A DNA stretch of 64,000 nucleotides. It comes from Nocardioides malaquae (GTDB lineage: Bacteria > Actinomycetota > Actinomycetes > Propionibacteriales > Nocardioidaceae). The notes below the pieces were generated by a model, which did no database searches, was not told where the DNA came from, and saw only the letters and a program-made list of their open reading frames with translations. A program made the translations under genes and the position numbers. Shown piece by piece: positions 16,224 to 24,508 of this stretch. Location of the stretch: positions 1 to 64,000 of the forward strand of contig NZ_JADCSA010000014.1 in the NCBI RefSeq assembly GCF_015070385.1, given 5' to 3'. Numbering within the stretch: the first letter of the stretch is position 1; each line of letters begins with the position of its first letter.

Positions 16224-17209
16224 GCGCCCGAGTCTGTCACGCGGGAGCTCTGTCTGAGGCGCTGCACGAGCTCGCGGCGCGCTCGCGCCGTGGAAGTCTG
16301 CGGGAAGACGGTGTCGAACGCCGCGTTCACCGCCGCTCCGATGAGCACGGCGATCGAGAGCAGGTAGAGCCACAGCAGGACCGCGATCGGCGCCGCCAAG
16401 GGGCCGAAGACCGACGAGGACTCCGACGCCGTCTCCGTCAGCACCCAGCGCAGCAGGCTCGACCCCGCGACCCACGCTCCCAACGAGAAGACCGCACCCG
16501 GCAGGTTGAAGCTCCAGTTGGTGCGCACCGGCACCGACAGGTGGTAGAGCGTGGCCAGGAAGATCACGCACAGCACGATCACCACCGGCCAGTAGAAGCG
16601 CAGGACCGGGTCGAAGCGGTCGGGCAGCCACGTGTTCAGCAGGGTCGGCCCCGTCACCACCAGCGGCAGGGCCAGTGCGCCCATCACCATCGCCAGCAGG
16701 TAGAGCGAGAAGGAGAGCGCGCGGGTGCGTACGATCCCGCGCTGCCCGCCGAGCCCGTGCATGATCGTGATGGTGTCGACGAAGACGTTGAGCGCCCGCG
16801 AGCCCGACCACAGGGCCAGGAAGAAGCCCAGCGACATCACGTCGAACCGACCCTCGCGCAGCACCTCGTCGATGGTCGGCGAGATGACCCGGTTCACCGC
16901 GTCCTCGGTCAGCGCCTGGGAGGCGAGGTCGAGGATGGAGGCCTGCAGGTCGGCGACCTGCGCCGGCGGATAACGTTCGGAGACGAAACCGATCGCCCCG
17001 ACCAGCGCGAAGACCAGCGGGGGCACCGAGAGGATCGCGAAGAAGGCGGCCTCCGCGGCCAGACCGGTGACCCGGTGGGTCATGCACGCACCCACCGTGG
17101 TGACGACCAACCGCCACACCAGGTGACGCAGCGTCCGCAGTCGGGCGAGCAGCGAGCCGTCGCCGGGAGGGACGACCTTCGGCCGATCCTCCCGGTCTGA
17201 AGAGCTCAT
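16220..17209 (-). CDS. YihY/BrkB-family membrane protein
   Basis: Polytopic membrane protein of 329 residues, once called ribonuclease BN; its real function is not settled. After a short basic N terminus come VTGLAAEAAFFAILSVPPLVFALVG, FFLALWSGSRALNVFVDTI, LYLLAMVMGALALPLVV and further segments ending in LLWLYLLSIAVLIGAAVN, the standard six-segment layout. ATG 17209 has no Shine-Dalgarno; TACGGT (minus strand, 17216-17221) ends six bases upstream, so the transcript is probably leaderless. First gene of yihY-kch-cobU. Confidence 0.9.
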   Translation of the reverse strand: MSSSDREDRPKVVPPGDGSLLARLRTLRHLVWRLVVTTVGACMTHRVTGLAAEAAFFAILSVPPLVFALVGAIGFVSERYPPAQVADLQASILDLASQALTEDAVNRVISPTIDEVLREGRFDVMSLGFFLALWSGSRALNVFVDTITIMHGLGGQRGIVRTRALSFSLYLLAMVMGALALPLVVTGPTLLNTWLPDRFDPVLRFYWPVVIVLCVIFLATLYHLSVPVRTNWSFNLPGAVFSLGAWVAGSSLLRWVLTETASESSSVFGPLAAPIAVLLWLYLLSIAVLIGAAVNAAFDTVFPQTSTARARRELVQRLRQSSRVTDSGA

Positions 17210-17214
17210 GCGCC

Positions 17215-17221
17215 TACCGTA
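17215..17221. promoter_or_regulatory. Overlapping -10 boxes of a bidirectional leaderless promoter
   Basis: Only 17 bases separate the start codons of yihY (17209, minus) and the aidB-like gene (17227, plus). TACCGT on the plus strand (17215-17220) and TACGGT on the minus strand (17216-17221) overlap by five bases, and each ends exactly six bases before its start codon. Confidence 0.6.
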
Positions 17222-17226
17222 TCCAC

Positions 17227-18870
17227 ATGCGAACCGAACTCCGCGCACCGCTGAACCAGGCCCCTGCCCTCGTCGGGCACGACGTCGTCGGAGGTGACGC
17301 CGCGCTGGCCGAGGCCGTGCGACGCCACGGGGACGAGTCGGTGCTCGCCGAGCTCACCGGGTTGGGCCGCGAGGCCGGCTCCGAGGAGGCCCGGCACCAC
17401 GGACTCGCCGCCAACGAGAACCCACCCACGCTCCACCCCCACGACCGCCACGGCCACCGCGTCGACGAGGTGCGCTTCCACCCCTCGTGGCACTGGCTGA
17501 TGGAGCGTGCCGTCGGCCACGGTCTGCAGGCGGCCCCGTGGGAGTCCGACGACCCGCACTCCCACCTGCGCCGCGCGGTGGGCTTCTTCGCCTGGTCGCA
17601 GACCGAGCCGGGTCACGGCTGTCCGATCTCGATGACCTACGCCGCCGTGCCCGCCCTGCGCGTCGACCCCGAGGCCGCCGCGACGTGGGTGCCGGGGCTC
17701 ACCGCGAGAGCGTACGACCCCTCGACCCGCGCACCGGCCGCCAAGACGGGTCTGCTGGCCGGCATGGGGATGACGGAGAAGCAGGGCGGCTCGGACGTCC
17801 GCACCAACGTCACCCGTGCGGTGCCCACCGGCGAGGACGGCCTCTACACGCTGCACGGGCACAAGTGGTTCACCTCCGCCCCCCAGAACGACGTCTTCCT
17901 CGTGCTCGCCCAGGCTCCGGGCGGACTCACCTGCTTCGTGATGCCGCGGATGCTGCCCGACGGCACTCGCAACGTCTTCGACGTCGTACGCCTCAAGGAC
18001 AAGCTCGGCAACCGCTCCAACGCCTCCTCCGAGCTCGAGTTCGACGGCACGCTGGTGCGCCGACTCGGTGACGAGGGCCGCGGGGTGCGCACCATCATCG
18101 AGATGGTCGCCGCCACCCGTCTGGACTGCGTGCTCGGCTCGGCCGCGCTGATCCGACACTCGCTCGCTGAGGCGAGCTGGCACGCCGCGCACCGCAGCGC
18201 CTTCGGTGGACTGCTCGCCGACAAGTCGTTGATGCGCAACGTGCTGGCCGACCTCGCCCTGGAGTCGGAGGCGGCCACGGCACTGGCCATGCGACTGGCC
18301 ACCGCCGTCGACAGGCGCGACGACCCCCACGAGGCAGCGCTGCGGCGCATCGGCCTGCCGTTGGCGAAGTTCTGGGTGTGCAAGCGGACGCCCGCCGCCG
18401 TGGCCGAGGCGCTGGAGTGTCTTGGCGGCAACGGCTACGTCGAGGAGTCCGGGCTTCCGCTGATGTATCGGGAGGCCCCGCTCAACTCCGTGTGGGAGGG
18501 CTCGGGCAACGTCAACGCCCTCGACGTGCTGCGGGCGCTGTCGCGCGAGCCCGAGACCCTCGCCGCCTGGGTGACCGAGGTGGGTGCGGCCCGTGGCGCC
18601 AACGCCCACCTCGACCGCGCGGTCGACGAGACGCTGGCGCTGCTCGGCGAGTCGGCGACCGACGAGGGCGCGGCCCGACTCCTGGCCACACGGATGGCGA
18701 CCTGCCTGCAGGGCTCACTCCTGGTGCGCCACTCCCCTGCCGAGGTCTCCGACCTCTTCTGCGCCTCCCGCCTGGGCCCCGGCAGCGGCATCTCGGCCGG
18801 CGCCTTCGGCATGCTGGTGGGCGGTGACCAGGAGTTCCTCGTGGAGCGGGCGACGCCGGTGGTGGACTGA
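17227..18870 (+). CDS. AidB-like acyl-CoA dehydrogenase family protein
   Basis: FAD protein of 547 residues, the length of AidB (541) rather than the ~390 of ordinary acyl-CoA dehydrogenases. E. coli AidB is induced by alkylating agents and binds DNA; isovaleryl-CoA dehydrogenase activity has also been reported. The N terminus NQAPALVGHDVVGGD, the FAD-binding GMGMTEKQGGSDVRTNVT, KWFTSAPQNDVFLVLAQ and ALECLGGNGYVEESGLP followed by SVWEGSGNVNALDVLRAL are all AidB-type. ATG 17227 has a -10-like TACCGT six bases upstream and no ribosome site. The stop lies inside a hairpin. Confidence 0.9.
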   Translation: MRTELRAPLNQAPALVGHDVVGGDAALAEAVRRHGDESVLAELTGLGREAGSEEARHHGLAANENPPTLHPHDRHGHRVDEVRFHPSWHWLMERAVGHGLQAAPWESDDPHSHLRRAVGFFAWSQTEPGHGCPISMTYAAVPALRVDPEAAATWVPGLTARAYDPSTRAPAAKTGLLAGMGMTEKQGGSDVRTNVTRAVPTGEDGLYTLHGHKWFTSAPQNDVFLVLAQAPGGLTCFVMPRMLPDGTRNVFDVVRLKDKLGNRSNASSELEFDGTLVRRLGDEGRGVRTIIEMVAATRLDCVLGSAALIRHSLAEASWHAAHRSAFGGLLADKSLMRNVLADLALESEAATALAMRLATAVDRRDDPHEAALRRIGLPLAKFWVCKRTPAAVAEALECLGGNGYVEESGLPLMYREAPLNSVWEGSGNVNALDVLRALSREPETLAAWVTEVGAARGANAHLDRAVDETLALLGESATDEGAARLLATRMATCLQGSLLVRHSPAEVSDLFCASRLGPGSGISAGAFGMLVGGDQEFLVERATPVVD

Positions 18871-18880
18871 CCACCACCGG
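18856..18880 (+). terminator. Hairpin overlapping the aidB-like stop codon
   Basis: CCGGTGGTGG, five bases ACTGA including the stop codon, then CCACCACCGG: a perfect 10-bp stem. It lies between this gene and the convergent glyA (stop at 18887), so it can end both transcripts. Confidence 0.6.
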
Positions 18881-18886
18881 CTCCGC

Positions 18887-20332
18887 TCAGGAGAGCTCGA
18901 GACCCGGGTAGAGCGGGTTGGCGTCCAGCAGCTCGGCGCTGCGGGCCCGCACCCGGTCGGCCACCCCGTCGGCCGTGGTGAAGGTGGCCTTGGAGGGTGC
19001 GCCGGCCTTGGTGGTGCCCGGCTCGGTGTGCTTCAGGACGTCGACGATCATCTCGGCGACCGTGTCGAACTCGTCGTGGCCGAAGCCGCGGGTGGTGAGC
19101 GCGGGCGTCCCCAGGCGGATGCCGGAGGTGTACCAGGCGCCGTTGGGGTCGGCGGGCACCGAGTTGCGGTTGGTGACGACACCGGCCTCGAGCAGGGCCG
19201 ACTCGGCCTGGCGACCGGTGAGGCCGAAGGAGGAGACGTCGACGAGCACCAGGTGGTTGTCGGTGCCGCCGGTGACCAGCTGGGCACCTCGCTTGAGGAA
19301 GCCGTCGGCCAGCGACTGGGCGTTGTCGGCCACCTGCTGGGCGTAGGTCTGGAAGCCCTCGGTGCGCGCCTCGGCGAACGCGACGGCCTTGGCGGCCATG
19401 ACGTGGCTGAGGGGACCACCGAGCACCATCGGGCACCCGCGGTCGACGCTCGGGGCGTACTCCTCGGTCGCGAGGATGAAGCCACCACGCGGACCACGCA
19501 ACGACTTGTGCGAGGTCGAGGTGACGACGTGGGCGTAGGGCACCGGGTTCTCCTCGCCGGTGAAGACCTTGCCCGCGACGAGACCGGCGAAGTGCGCCAT
19601 GTCAACCATCAGGGTGGCGCCGACCTCGTCGGCGATCTCGCGCATCTTGGCGAAGTTGACGCGCCGCGGGTAGGCCGAGTAGCCGGCCACCAGGATGAGC
19701 GGCTTGAACTCCTTCGCCTTCGCGCGCAGGGCGTCGTAGTCGATCAGACCCGTCTGGGGGTCGGTGCCGTACTGGTTCTGGTGGAACATCTTGCCGGAGA
19801 TGTTCGGGCGGAAGCCGTGGGTGAGGTGACCGCCGGCGTCCAGGCTCATGCCGAGCAGGCGCTGGTTGCCGAGCTCGTGGCGCAGCTTCTCCCAGTCGGC
19901 CTCGGTGAGCTCGTTCATGTTCTTCACCCCGGCGTCGCTCAACCACGGCCCCTCGACCCGGTGGGCCAGGATCGCCCAGTAGGCCGTGAGGTTGGCGTCA
20001 ATGCCCGAGTGGGGCTGCACGTAGGCGTACTCGGCGCCGAAGAGCTCGCGGGCGTGCTCGGCGGCGAGCGCCTCGACGGTGTCGACGTTCTGACAGCCCG
20101 CGTAGAAGCGGTGACCGACGGTGCCCTCGGCGTACTTGTCGCTGAACCAGGTGCCCATGGTGAGGAGGACGGCCGGGGAGGCGTAGTTCTCCGAGGCGAT
20201 CAGCTTCAGAGAGCCGCGCTGGTCGGCGAGCTCCTGCCGGGTCGCCTCGGCGATCCGGGGTTCGACGGAGGCGATCACCTTCAGGGCGGCGTCGTACGCA
20301 GAGCTCGCGGTCGCGGCAAGAGAGTCGGTCAT
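18887..20332 (-). CDS. glyA: Serine hydroxymethyltransferase
   Basis: PLP enzyme converting serine and tetrahydrofolate to glycine and methylene-tetrahydrofolate. The 481 residues include [46 protein letters not shown] and the PLP lysine motif [16 protein letters not shown]. It is some 60 residues longer than E. coli GlyA because of an insert after ANLTAYW (from [18 protein letters not shown] to [16 protein letters not shown]), which occurs in a distinct actinobacterial group. ATG 20332 has only a weak GGA upstream. It supplies one-carbon units that thyA and gcvT, also in the window, handle. Confidence 0.95.
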   Translation of the reverse strand: MTDSLAATASSAYDAALKVIASVEPRIAEATRQELADQRGSLKLIASENYASPAVLLTMGTWFSDKYAEGTVGHRFYAGCQNVDTVEALAAEHARELFGAEYAYVQPHSGIDANLTAYWAILAHRVEGPWLSDAGVKNMNELTEADWEKLRHELGNQRLLGMSLDAGGHLTHGFRPNISGKMFHQNQYGTDPQTGLIDYDALRAKAKEFKPLILVAGYSAYPRRVNFAKMREIADEVGATLMVDMAHFAGLVAGKVFTGEENPVPYAHVVTSTSHKSLRGPRGGFILATEEYAPSVDRGCPMVLGGPLSHVMAAKAVAFAEARTEGFQTYAQQVADNAQSLADGFLKRGAQLVTGGTDNHLVLVDVSSFGLTGRQAESALLEAGVVTNRNSVPADPNGAWYTSGIRLGTPALTTRGFGHDEFDTVAEMIVDVLKHTEPGTTKAGAPSKATFTTADGVADRVRARSAELLDANPLYPGLELS

Positions 20333-20431
20333 GGGTCCAAGAGTAATGAGGTCGTCGGACCTCCTCCATTCCCGGTCGACACCGCCGTGTGACGTGCGCC
20401 TCACGGGTGGTCGCTGGGCCGCGGGGCGTAC

Positions 20432-20456
20432 CCAATTTGGTGTCCACATATTGGAC
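20432..20456. promoter_or_regulatory. Dyads in the glyA / sulfite reductase intergenic region
   Basis: The 339-base gap 20333-20671 is divergent. CCAATTTGG (20432-20440) and GTCCACATATTGGAC (20442-20456, arms GTCCA/TGGAC) are two close dyads sharing CCAA/TTGG. They precede the leader peptide by 64-94 bases, where a sulfur regulator could act. On the glyA side GAGGTC-CGAC-GACCTC lies near 20357-20372. I see no riboswitch that I recognise. Confidence 0.4.
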
Positions 20457-20549
20457 CTCTAGATCACATGATGAGATTTGAAGTTGTGGCAACCGTGTCC
20501 GCACGATGAGACTCGCCGCGTGATCAGCCGAGCAACGCACAAGCACCTC

Positions 20550-20609
20550 GTGGCACGACGCCACGTGGACCTCATGCGTATCGGCAGCATGACCTGTTGG
20601 ACCCGCTGA
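20550..20609 (+). CDS. Cysteine-type leader peptide upstream of sulfite reductase
   Basis: A 19-codon frame encodes MARRHVDLMRIGSMTCWTR. The ARRHVDLxR core followed by a late cysteine is the signature of the short putative leader peptides seen before sulfur assimilation genes in Streptomyces and relatives. An in-frame GTG at 20520 would add ten residues ending in HLV, which fits the family (LVARRHVDL) and may be the true start. It ends 62 bases before the sulfite reductase start. Ribosome stalling at the single cysteine codon under cysteine shortage is the inferred mode; I see no classic terminator, so Rho-dependent or translational control is more likely than simple attenuation. Confidence 0.75.
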   Translation: MARRHVDLMRIGSMTCWTR

Positions 20610-20671
20610 CTTCGAGCCCACCCGCCTTCGTCGCTCCCGCCGGAGCACCTCAGCGCCTCTAGGACCACCGC

Positions 20672-22369
20672 ATGACTGCCACTCCTGCTCCCGCCCGCCC
20701 CCGCCGCAAGCGCGGCGAAGGCCAGTGGGCCCTGGGCTACAGCGAGCCCCTGAACAAGAACGAGCAGAGCAAGAAGGACGACAACCCGCTCAACGTCCGC
20801 AGCCGCATCCTCGGCATCTACTCCCAGCGCGGTTTCGACTCCATCGATCCGTCCGACCTGCGTGGTCGCTTCCGGTGGATGGGTCTCTACACCCAGCGCG
20901 CCCCCGGCTTCGACGGCGGCAAGACCGCCCAGCTGGAGGAGGAGGAGCTCGACGACCGCTACTTCATGATGCGCGTACGCTCCGACGGCGCGATCCTGGA
21001 CGCGGCGGCCTTGCGTGCCCTGGGCAGCGTCTCGGTCGACTTCGCCCGCGGCACGGCCGACATCACCGACCGGTGCAACATCCAGTACCACTGGATCGAG
21101 ATCGAGTCGGTGCCGCAGATCTGGGAGCGGCTGGAGGCAGCCGGCCTGAGCACCATCGAGGCCTGCGGCGACTCTCCGCGTCCCTTCCTGGGCTCGCCGG
21201 TCGCCGGGATCGCCAAGGACGAGATCATCGATGGCACCCCGGCCCTGGAGGAGATCAAGCGACGGGTGATCAACAACCCCGAGTTCTCCAACCTGCCCCG
21301 CAAGTTCAAGACCTCGGTCAGCGGCCACCCGAGCCACGACTCGGCGCCGGAGATCAACGACGTCTCCTTCGTCGGCACCGTGCACCCCGAGCACGGCCCC
21401 GGCTTCGACCTCTGGGTGGGTGGCGGCCTGTCGACCAACCCGATGCTGGCGCAGAAGCTGGGCGTCTGGATCCCGCTCGACGAGGTTGCCGACGCCTGGG
21501 AGGGCGTCTGCGGGATCTTCCGCGACTACGGCTACCGCCGGCTGCGCTCCCGCGCCCGGCTGAAGTTCCTCGTCGCTGACTGGGGCGTCGAGAAGTTCCG
21601 CGAGGTCCTCGAGGGCGAGTACCTCGGCCGAACCCTGGTCTCGAACCCGTCGCCGGCATCGCCGACCCAGCAGTCCGACCACGTGGGGGTGCACGAGCAG
21701 AAGGACGGCAAGTACTACATCGGCGCTGCCCCCGTGGTCGGGCGGATCAGCGGAGAGGTCCTGCTGGGCCTGGCCGGGGTCGTGGAGAAGTACGGCCTGC
21801 GCGGCGTACGGCTGACCGCACACCAGAAGCTGGTCGTCCTCGGCGTGGAGCCCAGTGACACCGAGGCGGTCGTGTCCGACCTGCGTGCCGTCGGTCTGGA
21901 GGCCCGCCCCTCCAACTGGCGGCGCAGCACCATGGCCTGCACCGGCATCGAGTTCTGCAAGCTCGCCATCGTCGAGACCAAGGCCCGGGCAGCTGCCTTG
22001 ATCACGGAGCTCGAGCAACGCTTCCCCGAGCTCGACACCCCGATCACCGTCAACGTCAATGGATGCCCCAACGCCTGCGCCCGCACGCAGTCGGCCGACA
22101 TCGGCCTCAAGGGCCAGCTCGTGATGGACGACGCCGGCAACCAGGTCGAGGGCTTCCAGGTGCACCTGGGCGGCGCGCTGGGCCTGCAGGCCAACTTCGG
22201 TCGCAAGCTGCGGGCGCACAAGGTGACCTCGGCCGGCCTCGACGACTACGTCACCGTCCTCGTGCGCAACTACCTCGCCGAGCGCGGCGAGGGCGAGTCG
22301 TTCGCCAGCTGGGCCGCCCGCACCGATGAGGCCAACCTCCGCGGTGACCACGTCCTGGAGCCGGTCTGA
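20672..22369 (+). CDS. sir: Siroheme-[4Fe-4S] sulfite reductase (ferredoxin)
   Basis: Reduces sulfite to sulfide with six electrons from ferredoxin. The 565 residues contain two repeats of the nitrite/sulfite reductase fold; CTGIEFC (Cys423, Cys429) and NGCPNAC (Cys465, Cys469) bind the cluster and siroheme. Tyr73 in FRWMGLYTQR and Cys165 in STIEACGDSPR are 92 residues apart, the same spacing as the covalently linked Tyr69-Cys161 pair of M. tuberculosis NirA, so the same crosslink is expected. ATG 20672 has AGGA eight bases upstream. It is followed by a zinc-ribbon microprotein, cysH and a chelatase that makes its siroheme. Confidence 0.95.
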   Translation: MTATPAPARPRRKRGEGQWALGYSEPLNKNEQSKKDDNPLNVRSRILGIYSQRGFDSIDPSDLRGRFRWMGLYTQRAPGFDGGKTAQLEEEELDDRYFMMRVRSDGAILDAAALRALGSVSVDFARGTADITDRCNIQYHWIEIESVPQIWERLEAAGLSTIEACGDSPRPFLGSPVAGIAKDEIIDGTPALEEIKRRVINNPEFSNLPRKFKTSVSGHPSHDSAPEINDVSFVGTVHPEHGPGFDLWVGGGLSTNPMLAQKLGVWIPLDEVADAWEGVCGIFRDYGYRRLRSRARLKFLVADWGVEKFREVLEGEYLGRTLVSNPSPASPTQQSDHVGVHEQKDGKYYIGAAPVVGRISGEVLLGLAGVVEKYGLRGVRLTAHQKLVVLGVEPSDTEAVVSDLRAVGLEARPSNWRRSTMACTGIEFCKLAIVETKARAAALITELEQRFPELDTPITVNVNGCPNACARTQSADIGLKGQLVMDDAGNQVEGFQVHLGGALGLQANFGRKLRAHKVTSAGLDDYVTVLVRNYLAERGEGESFASWAARTDEANLRGDHVLEPV

Positions 22370-22370
22370 G

Positions 22371-22535
22371 ATGACGAGCCGCTCCCAGCCCAACCACTGC
22401 CCCTACTGCGGCGACGAGAACCTGTGGCCCCGTGAGGCCGAACAGGGGCTGGCCGCGTGGGAGTGCAGGGCCTGCCTGCGCTCGTTCGTCCTGAAGATGC
22501 TGGGCACGATCCCCCGACCTGGAGCGACGTCGTGA
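22371..22535 (+). CDS. Zinc-ribbon microprotein between sir and cysH
   Basis: 54-residue protein with two knuckles, NHCPYCGDENLW and WECRACLRSF, a complete four-cysteine zinc ribbon. It starts two bases after the sir stop and its stop overlaps the cysH start (GTGA), so it is co-translated with both. Small zinc-ribbon proteins at this position are found in other actinobacterial sulfate assimilation operons; the function is unknown. An electron-transfer or assembly partner of the reductases is a guess. Confidence 0.85.
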   Translation: MTSRSQPNHCPYCGDENLWPREAEQGLAAWECRACLRSFVLKMLGTIPRPGATS

Positions 22536-23278
22536 CGACCGAGACCACCACCGCCGCGCGGGCCTTCCGCGGCACGCACACCGAAGGCCGCTCGCCCGAG
22601 GAGCTGCGCGAGCTCGTCTCCCACATGGGCGCCGAGCTGGAGCTGGCTCCGGCCGAGGACATCATCGAGTGGGCCTTCGCCACCTTCGGCGAACGCTTCT
22701 GCATCACCTCCTCGATGGGTGACTCGGTGCTGGCGCACCTGGCCTCCAGCGTCGCGCCCGGCATCAACGTCGTCTTCCTCGACACCGGCTACCACTTCGC
22801 GGAGACGATCGGGACCCGCGACGCCGTCGAGGCCGTGCTGGACGTCAACCTGATCACGATCACCCCGCCCCTCACCGTCGAGGAGCAGGACGCCCAGTAC
22901 GGCAAGGACCTCTACCGCACCGACCCCGACCTGTGCTGCAAGCTGCGCAAGGTGCAGCCGCTGCAGGAGACGCTCGACGGCTTCGACGCCTGGGCCTCGG
23001 GTCTGCGGCGCGCCGAGACCCGCAACCGGGTGAACGCCCCCGTCATCGGCTGGGACGCGCGACGCGGCAAGGTCAAGGTCTCGCCCATCGCCCGCTGGAG
23101 CGACGAGCAGGTGGAGCAGTACATCGCCGACAACGGCGTGCTCGTCAACCCGCTCGTCTACGACGGCTACCCCTCGATCGGCTGCTGGCCCTGCACACGA
23201 CGCGTCGCTCCGGGTGATGACCCGCGCAGCGGTCGATGGGCCGGCACCAACAAGACGGAGTGTGGAATCCACTCCTGA
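22532..23278 (+). CDS. cysH: Assimilatory adenylylsulfate (APS) reductase
   Basis: Reduces adenylylsulfate to sulfite using thioredoxin. The 248 residues have FCITSSMGDSVLAHL and FLDTGYHFAET (substrate loop), and all four cluster cysteines: CCKLRKVQPL (Cys135, Cys136) and GCWPCTRRV (Cys218, Cys221). The catalytic cysteine is in the C-terminal ECGIHS (Cys244). The [4Fe-4S] cysteines mark it as an APS rather than a PAPS reductase. GTG 22532 has GGAG eight bases upstream and overlaps the microprotein stop. Confidence 0.95.
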   Translation: MTTETTTAARAFRGTHTEGRSPEELRELVSHMGAELELAPAEDIIEWAFATFGERFCITSSMGDSVLAHLASSVAPGINVVFLDTGYHFAETIGTRDAVEAVLDVNLITITPPLTVEEQDAQYGKDLYRTDPDLCCKLRKVQPLQETLDGFDAWASGLRRAETRNRVNAPVIGWDARRGKVKVSPIARWSDEQVEQYIADNGVLVNPLVYDGYPSIGCWPCTRRVAPGDDPRSGRWAGTNKTECGIHS

Positions 23279-23372
23279 CGCTCCACCTGCACGCTTGCTC
23301 CACCCGCAACACCCACTGGATCGACAACGGCGTCGATGCACAGCACACCACTGGAGAATGGGAGGCTCTGTG

Positions 23373-24116
23373 ATGGCTGCTCCTGCGCTGGTTGCACTGG
23401 CACACGGAAGTCGCGACCCTCGGTCCGCGGCGACCGTCAAGGCCTTGGTCGAGGAGGTCCGACGGATGCGTCCGGACCTGCGGATCGAGACCGCGTTCCT
23501 CGGGCTCTCGAAGCCGTCGTTCACCACGACGGTCGACAAGCTCGTACGAGCCGGCTACGACGAGATCGTCGTCGTGCCGCTCCTGTTGACCGAGGCCTAC
23601 CACGCCAAGGTCGACGTGCCCGAGGCCGTGGCCGAGGCCATGAGCCGCCACGCCGGTCTCCAGATCCGCGCCACCTCGGTGCTCGGGTTGGAGGCCAGCT
23701 TCCTCGACGTGCTGGACATCCGGATGCGAGAAGCCCTCAAGGAGCACCGGGTACGCGAGCTGGACGCTCTCGTGCTGGCCTCCGCGGGTTCCTCGGACCC
23801 GCTGGCCAACCAGTCGGTGGCGCGTCTCGCCCGGATGTGGGGGGCTCGGCACAAGCTGCCCGTCACGGCTGCCTTCGCCTCGGCGGCGCCGCCGGCGTCC
23901 GGCGAGGCCGTGCGCGCGTTCCGGGCACAGGGACGTCGCCACATCGCCGTCGCCTCGCTCTTCCTGGCCCACGGCCAGCTGACCGACCGCGCCACCGAGC
24001 TGGCGCTGGAGGCCGGCGCGGTCGCGGTCTCGGAGCCGCTGGGGGCTCACCCCGAGGTGGCGCGCACGATCCTCGCGCGCTACGCGGTGGGCGCCGTCGA
24101 GCTCGTGCCGGTCTGA
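23373..24116 (+). CDS. Sirohydrochlorin chelatase, two CbiX domains
   Basis: Inserts Fe2+ (or Co2+) into sirohydrochlorin. The 247-residue protein has two similar halves: ALAHGSRDPRSAATVKALV with the metal-binding histidine, then VVVPLLLTEAYHAKVDVPEA, and in the second half LVLASAGSSDPLANQS and VASLFLAHGQLTD. Two-domain CbiX proteins in sulfur operons serve siroheme synthesis, which the upstream sulfite reductase needs. ATG 23373 is preceded by GGGAGG; GTG 23370 is equally possible. A 94-base gap separates it from cysH. Confidence 0.88.
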   Translation: MAAPALVALAHGSRDPRSAATVKALVEEVRRMRPDLRIETAFLGLSKPSFTTTVDKLVRAGYDEIVVVPLLLTEAYHAKVDVPEAVAEAMSRHAGLQIRATSVLGLEASFLDVLDIRMREALKEHRVRELDALVLASAGSSDPLANQSVARLARMWGARHKLPVTAAFASAAPPASGEAVRAFRAQGRRHIAVASLFLAHGQLTDRATELALEAGAVAVSEPLGAHPEVARTILARYAVGAVELVPV

Positions 24117-24120
24117 CAGC

Positions 24121-24173
24121 CCCGGCGTCAGCCCACCAGACGCTCACGCAGGTGAGCGAGGGCTGACGCCGGG
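24121..24173. terminator. Long bidirectional terminator hairpin
   Basis: CCCGGCGTCAGCCC (24121-24134) pairs perfectly with GGGCTGACGCCGGG (24160-24173), and inside it CGCTCAC-GCAG-GTGAGCG forms a second 7-bp stem. The hairpin lies at the meeting point of the rightward chelatase gene and the leftward DUF3037 gene and includes the last codons of the latter. Confidence 0.75.
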
Positions 24174-24508
24174 TCGGCCGTCACACCCCCGTGCACGGGT
24201 CCGGGCTGCACCACGGTCGACTTGGGCGCCTTGAGGAACCCGAAGCGCTGACCCAGCGGCCGAATGGCCGCCTCTCCGCCGCGGGCGTCACCGGCGCAGA
24301 CGCCGGCCACGAACTCGAGGGCTGCCACGACCCGGTCAAGGTCGAGCCCGGGAGCGAACGTCGCCAACCGGTCACGGTCAACCTGCCACGCGACGTCGAG
24401 GTAGTCGCTCTCCTGGCAGTAGAGCACCACCCCGACGTTCACGAACTCCTCGCGCTCCGGGCGCGGCACGCAGCGCAGCACCACGTACTGGTAGCAGAAC
24501 TCACTCAT
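24128..24508 (-). CDS. DUF3037 family protein
   Basis: 126 residues; the N terminus MSEFCYQYVVLRCVPRPERE and EFVNVGVVLYCQESDYLDVAW are the DUF3037 pattern. No biochemical function is known to me. The start overlaps the end of the HipA-like kinase gene by eight bases. The HipA-like kinase plus DUF3037 pair recurs in bacteria, which suggests a functional partnership. The C-terminal codons form one arm of the hairpin at 24121-24173. Confidence 0.85.
   Translation of the reverse strand: MSEFCYQYVVLRCVPRPEREEFVNVGVVLYCQESDYLDVAWQVDRDRLATFAPGLDLDRVVAALEFVAGVCAGDARGGEAAIRPLGQRFGFLKAPKSTVVQPGPVHGGVTADPASALAHLRERLVG

Noticed and set aside
20333-20460. Riboswitch before glyA
   Set aside because: No conserved core of glycine, ZTP or THF riboswitches is visible; only a short 6-bp dyad.
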